From Pseudonocardia sp. HH130630-07 (lineage in GTDB: Bacteria > Actinomycetota > Actinomycetes > Mycobacteriales > Pseudonocardiaceae), in the NCBI RefSeq assembly GCF_001698125.1, contig NZ_CP013854.1, forward strand, positions 5,084,001 through 5,148,000: 64,000 bases of DNA, read 5' to 3'. The translations under genes were made by a program, and so were the position numbers. Shown here piece by piece: positions 60,847 through 64,000 of this stretch (within the stretch, counting starts at the first letter, position 1; each line of letters opens with the position of its first letter). Under the pieces are notes generated by a model. That model was not told the DNA's origin. It ran no database searches and saw nothing but the letters and a program-made list of their open reading frames with translations.

Positions 60847-61718
60847 GAGTCGCTCCGCAGGTGCCCGCGCGCGAAGTGGCGTTCCAGGCGGCGCTGCCCG
60901 AGCGTCAGCAGGGTGACGACGGTCAGGTACCAGAAGCAGGCCACGATCAGCATCGGGACGATCTCGTAGGTCTGGTTGTAGATGACCTGCACGGAGTGCA
61001 GCAGGTCGTTCATCGCGATCACCGAGACGAGCGCGGTGCCCTTCAGGACGCTGATGAACTGGCTCCCGGCCGGCGGGATGATCGTCCGCATCGCCTGCGG
61101 GAGCACGATCCGGAAGAACGTCTGGACGGGCGTGAAGCCCATCGCCGATGCGGCCTCGCGCTGGCCCTGGTTGACGCCGAGGACACCGGCCCGGATGATC
61201 TCCGCCAGGTACGCGGACTCGACCAGCGACAACCCGATGACCGCCGCGGACAATGGTGTGATCACGGAGTTCGTGTCCCACCACAGCAGCGTCGGACCGA
61301 ACGGGATGCCGATCGACAGCCGCGGCAGCAGGTAGGCCAGGTTGAACCAGAAGATCAGCTGGACCAGCGGCGGGATCCCGCGGAACACGCCGACGTAGGC
61401 GGTGGCGGCCCAGCGCAGCGGCCCGAGGTCGGACAGCTGCGCGGCGGCGAGCAGCCCGCCGACGACGGAGCCGATCGCCATGGCGCACACCGCCAGCAGC
61501 ACCGTCGTGCCCAGTCCCTGCAGGACCGAGGGATGGACGAGGTTGGCGGCGACGACGTCCCACTGGAAGCGCTCGTTGGTGATCAGGAACGCCACGAGCT
61601 GCGCGCCGACGAGCAGGAGCAGCACGCCCACGACCCAGCGCCCCGGCCGGAACCGGGCGTGGGCGGTCGCGACGTCGTGCGTCGTGCCGGTGTCGGTGCC
61701 GGGTGCGGTCACGGTCAT
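60843..61718 (-). CDS. Polar amino-acid ABC transporter permease
   Basis: HisM/GlnP-type permease of 291 residues. Features include VLQGLGTTVLLAVCAMAIGS, the EAA-like loop REAASAMGFTPVQTFFRIVL followed by PQAMRTIIPPAGSQ, and about five to six helices. ATG at 61718 overlaps the binding-protein stop. Only one permease is present, so it likely forms a homodimer. Confidence 0.92.
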   Translation of the reverse strand: MTVTAPGTDTGTTHDVATAHARFRPGRWVVGVLLLLVGAQLVAFLITNERFQWDVVAANLVHPSVLQGLGTTVLLAVCAMAIGSVVGGLLAAAQLSDLGPLRWAATAYVGVFRGIPPLVQLIFWFNLAYLLPRLSIGIPFGPTLLWWDTNSVITPLSAAVIGLSLVESAYLAEIIRAGVLGVNQGQREAASAMGFTPVQTFFRIVLPQAMRTIIPPAGSQFISVLKGTALVSVIAMNDLLHSVQVIYNQTYEIVPMLIVACFWYLTVVTLLTLGQRRLERHFARGHLRSDS

Positions 61719-62638
61719 GCCGGCGTCCCCGCGTTGTACTCGGGCGCGGGCACCGTGACGTCGCTCAGGCCCCACTTCTGCATGATCTCGGCGTACCTCC
61801 CGCTGGCGAACAGCTCCTCGAACGCGGCCTGCAGTGCCGGGCCGAGGCCGCTGGACTTCGGCACGTAGAGCGCGAGCTTGTCGGCGGTCGCGCCCTGTTC
61901 CTCGGTCTGCGTCACCGAGGTGTAGGTGTCGGCCTGCTGGCTGGTGACGTCGATCGCGGCGGCCTGGGTCATCCCGGCGGCCTCGGCGCGCCCGGACTGC
62001 ACGGCCAGCAGCGTCGCGTTGGTGTCGGCGAGCCCGATCGACTCGATGGTTCCCTTGCCGGTCCGCTCGCAGTAGGCCGACAGGTTCGCCAGCTGCTGCT
62101 CGACGACGCTGGCCGTGACGATCGCGACCCGCTCGCCGCAGAGCTGGTCGGTCGCGGTGACCGGCGCACCCGCCGGGATCACGTAGGACGTGCGGGTGGT
62201 CATCCAGGTGATCGTGTCGAACTGCTTCTCGCGTTCGGCGGTGACCTTGACCGGGCCGTTGAAGGCGTCGTAGCGGTTCGCGAGCATGCCCTGCAGCGCG
62301 GCGGGCAGGCTGTCGACGACCACCGTCTCGGTCCGGACCCCCAGCACCTCGCCCAGCGCGGCCTGGAAGTCGGCGTCGATGCCGGTGATGGAGCCGTCGG
62401 GGGCGACGGTCCGGTAGGGCGGGTGCGAGTCGCCCGCGAACCGGATCACCCCGGCCTGCCCGATCGCGTCCGGGAGGGTGTCGTGGAGGGCGGACGCCCC
62501 GGCCGGGGCGGGGGTGTCCGCGGAGGTGGCCGAGTCGGGGTCGCCCACGTTGGCGCCGCAGCCGCTCAGCAGGAGGGCCGTGAGGCCGATGACGGCGACC
62601 GCGAGGCGGCGCGCGCCGGTGACGGGATGGTGGCGCAT
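61715..62638 (-). CDS. Polar amino-acid ABC transporter substrate-binding lipoprotein
   Basis: SBP_bac_3 family protein of 307 residues. Signal peptide with lipobox ALLLSGC (Cys27). Family blocks are IRFAGDSHPPYRTVAPDGSI, TGIDADFQAALGEVLGV, FNGPVKVTAEREKQFDTITW and ASGRYAEIMQKWGLSD. It leads the operon and is divergent from the PaaX-family gene. The ligand is likely an amino acid or similar organic acid. Confidence 0.92.
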   Translation of the reverse strand: MRHHPVTGARRLAVAVIGLTALLLSGCGANVGDPDSATSADTPAPAGASALHDTLPDAIGQAGVIRFAGDSHPPYRTVAPDGSITGIDADFQAALGEVLGVRTETVVVDSLPAALQGMLANRYDAFNGPVKVTAEREKQFDTITWMTTRTSYVIPAGAPVTATDQLCGERVAIVTASVVEQQLANLSAYCERTGKGTIESIGLADTNATLLAVQSGRAEAAGMTQAAAIDVTSQQADTYTSVTQTEEQGATADKLALYVPKSSGLGPALQAAFEELFASGRYAEIMQKWGLSDVTVPAPEYNAGTPA

Positions 62639-62788
62639 GGCGGGTGGCTCCCTGCGTTGGGTCGTGCCAGGCGTGAGGCGTCGGGATCAGAACGATCATT
62701 GCCGACGACGATGGCGACGAGCGTCGCAGAAGATGTCGCCTAAAGCAACACCGGCGTCGCCCGTAGGCTGCGCCCCGGAGGTGGGACC
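62639..62788. promoter_or_regulatory. Divergent regulatory region, ABC operon / PaaX-family gene
   Basis: 150-bp gap holding both promoters. A perfect 6-2-6 inverted repeat, GCGACGAGCGTCGC, lies at 62714-62727. The AT-richer TGTCGCCTAAAGCAACA follows at 62734-62750, suitable for a promoter of the PaaX-family gene. Any operator role is a guess. Confidence 0.4.
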
Positions 62789-63757
62789 GTGTCCGACGAC
62801 GGGCGAGCACGCGCCGAACCGCAGCTGCTGCTGACCTCGCTGCTGGGCGACTTCTGGTACTGGCGCGACGAGCACATCCCCTCCGCCGCACTCGTCCGGC
62901 TGCTGGCCGAGTTCGGGATCGGCCAGGAGAACGCCCGGGCCGCGATGCGCCGGCTCGCCGCGAAGGGACTGCTTACCTCGTCGCGGTCCGGCCGCACCAC
63001 CGCCTACGGGATCCCGCCGCGGAGCAGTGACGTGATCATCGAGCGGGCCCATCACATGCTCGCCTTCGCCGCCGAGCCCCCGGAGTGGGACGGCCGCTGG
63101 ACGCTCGTCGCGTTCTCGGTGCCGGAGGACGCCCGGGAGGTTCGTACCGCGTTCCGCTCCCGGCTGCGGCTGCTCGGCCTCGCCCCGCTCTACGACGGCC
63201 TGTGGGTCTCGCCCCGGGTGCTGGGCGACGAGGTGCTCGTCCTGGCCGGGGAGCTGGGGGTCGACCGGGTCACCGTGCTGCGGGCCGACGAGCTGCCCGG
63301 TGGTGCTCCGCTGTCGGCGGCGTTCGACCTCGCACCGCTGGCCGCGGAGTACGCCGGCTTCGTCGCGCGGTACACACCGCTGCGGGACGGGCTGACGGCC
63401 GGGCGGATCGGGCCGGCCGAGGCCCTGCGCACCCGGACCGAGCTGCGGATCGACTGGCGCCGGTTCCCGGAGCGCGACCCCGATCTGCCGGCCGCGCTGC
63501 TGCCCGTGGACTGGTGCCGCACCGAGGCGCAGCGGTTGTTCCAGGACATCTACGACCGCCTCGGCCCGCTCGCCGAGCAGCGCTTCCGGGAGGTGCTGGC
63601 CGAGTCCCACCCGGATCTCGCGGAGCTGGCCGCGCACCACGACAGCGTGCGGATCGAGCAGCTCCACGCCGGGCTGGGCGAACGCAGACCCGGTGGTGGC
63701 AGTCCCTTCGAGCGGGCGCTCGCCGCGCGCAGGGCCGCGGAGATCCGTCGCTCCTGA
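62789..63757 (+). CDS. PaaX family transcriptional regulator
   Basis: Regulator of 322 residues with the PaaX N-terminal winged helix (LLTSLLGDFWYWRDEHIPSA, GIGQENARAAMRRLAAKGLL) and the C-terminal PaaX_C part (GRWTLVAFSVPEDAREVRTA, LAPLYDGLWVSP, DWRRFPERDPDLPAALLPVD). E. coli PaaX is a phenylacetyl-CoA-responsive repressor, so a CoA-ester effector is likely. GTG at 62789 follows GGAGGTGGG. It is divergent from the ABC/CoA-transferase operon. Confidence 0.9.
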   Translation: MSDDGRARAEPQLLLTSLLGDFWYWRDEHIPSAALVRLLAEFGIGQENARAAMRRLAAKGLLTSSRSGRTTAYGIPPRSSDVIIERAHHMLAFAAEPPEWDGRWTLVAFSVPEDAREVRTAFRSRLRLLGLAPLYDGLWVSPRVLGDEVLVLAGELGVDRVTVLRADELPGGAPLSAAFDLAPLAAEYAGFVARYTPLRDGLTAGRIGPAEALRTRTELRIDWRRFPERDPDLPAALLPVDWCRTEAQRLFQDIYDRLGPLAEQRFREVLAESHPDLAELAAHHDSVRIEQLHAGLGERRPGGGSPFERALAARRAAEIRRS

Positions 63758-63850
63758 TCGTCAGGATTCCTTACGCTGATCGAGTGAACCGGCTTGCTGC
63801 AACGGCGCGGTGCCGCCACATTCATCAAGAAACCTGATGAAGGAGTGCAC
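63758..63850. other. Intergenic gap before the aldehyde dehydrogenase
   Basis: 93 bp with an AT-rich stretch (ACATTCATCAAGAAACCTGA, 63818-63837) and the AAGGAG ribosome site (63839-63844). No further gene or clear promoter was recognised. Confidence 0.4.
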
Positions 63851-64000
63851 GTGGCTTTCCTCGATCCCACGACCTGGCAGGACCGGGTGCTGGCCGGTGG
63901 CTGGACACCGGGCGGTGCGGGCACCCGCGAGGTCCACGAGCCCGCCACCGGTGCGGTGCTGGGCTCGGTCGGGCTGGCCGACGCCGCCGACGTCGCCGCG
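63851..64000 (+). CDS. Aldehyde dehydrogenase, N-terminus only (window edge)
   Basis: GTG at 63851 after AAGGAG opens a frame reading VAFLDPTTWQDRVLAGGW then HEPATGAVLGSVGLADAADV, the typical N-terminus of NAD(P)-dependent aldehyde dehydrogenases, most like benzaldehyde/aryl-aldehyde types. Fifty codons are present before the window ends; the catalytic Cys and Glu are outside. It may be regulated by the adjacent PaaX-family gene. Confidence 0.75.
   Translation, partial: MAFLDPTTWQDRVLAGGWTPGGAGTREVHEPATGAVLGSVGLADAADVAA

Noticed and set aside
1..64000. tRNA, rRNA or CRISPR arrays
   Set aside because: No cloverleaf-like T-loop/acceptor combinations, rRNA-like blocks or regularly spaced short repeats were noticed by eye; a covariance-model scan would be decisive but could not be run.

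Overview
The window looks like chromosome from a high-GC actinomycete. The evidence is the strong GC bias, the many GTG starts, GTGA/ATGA stop-start overlaps, DtxR/IdeR-type iron boxes, an MbtH protein, an F420-type LLM oxidoreductase and a PaaX-family regulator. A member of the Pseudonocardiaceae is my best guess, but nothing here proves the genus. No rRNA, tRNA, CRISPR array or phage genes were seen. Outside the insertion sequences no gene-free stretch exceeds about 200 bp.

Layout. 1-10.6 kb holds housekeeping and accessory genes: a truncated sensor kinase with a GerMN lipoprotein, an acyltransferase, an NmrA/QorB-type reductase divergent from an Rrf2 regulator across a long perfect palindrome, a DUF885 metallopeptidase, a CPBP protease, an isochorismatase-fold hydrolase, a MerR regulator and an S9 peptidase. 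10.8-15 kb is one large trypsin-nSTAND-TM-propeller protein. 15-24.5 kb is an iron region: orphan MbtH, siderophore-binding lipoprotein, two FecCD permeases, ATPase and an Fe(II)/2-oxoglutarate oxygenase on the plus strand. A second siderophore-type binding protein, a HAD protein without its catalytic aspartates and two ATP-grasp ligases face it on the minus strand. 24.6-30 kb is a plus-strand CoA cluster: acyl-CoA synthetase, LLM oxidoreductase, SDR and acetoacetyl-CoA synthetase.

30-42.3 kb is a minus-strand catabolic operon: NTF2-like protein, two SDRs, KstD-like flavoprotein, MFS importer, hmgA, an uncharacterised protein and fahA, with a divergent IclR regulator. hmgA is broken by three different insertion sequences (two IS3-family, one IS256-family). 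Each has an exact target duplication, so the uninterrupted gene can be rebuilt by removing them. It also carries a 1-nt deletion, and fahA carries a 1-nt insertion. Homogentisate cleavage is therefore predicted to be lost. In an intact ancestor fahA would have released acetoacetate, which the convergent acetoacetyl-CoA synthetase would activate.

43-50.2 kb is a divergent glycosyltransferase cluster: six glycosyltransferases and a WcbI-like protein, with no flippase or polymerase. 50.4-62.6 kb has a PcaD-like hydrolase on the plus strand facing a tightly packed minus-strand run: polar amino-acid ABC transporter (its ATPase lacks the catalytic glutamate), CapA-like metallophosphoesterase, family III CoA-transferase, two 2-hydroxyacyl-CoA dehydratase-like subunits, DHA2 efflux pump and two secreted hydrolases. 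This run is divergent from a PaaX-family regulator, which is followed by the start of an aldehyde dehydrogenase at the window edge. It is the best candidate for an undescribed pathway.
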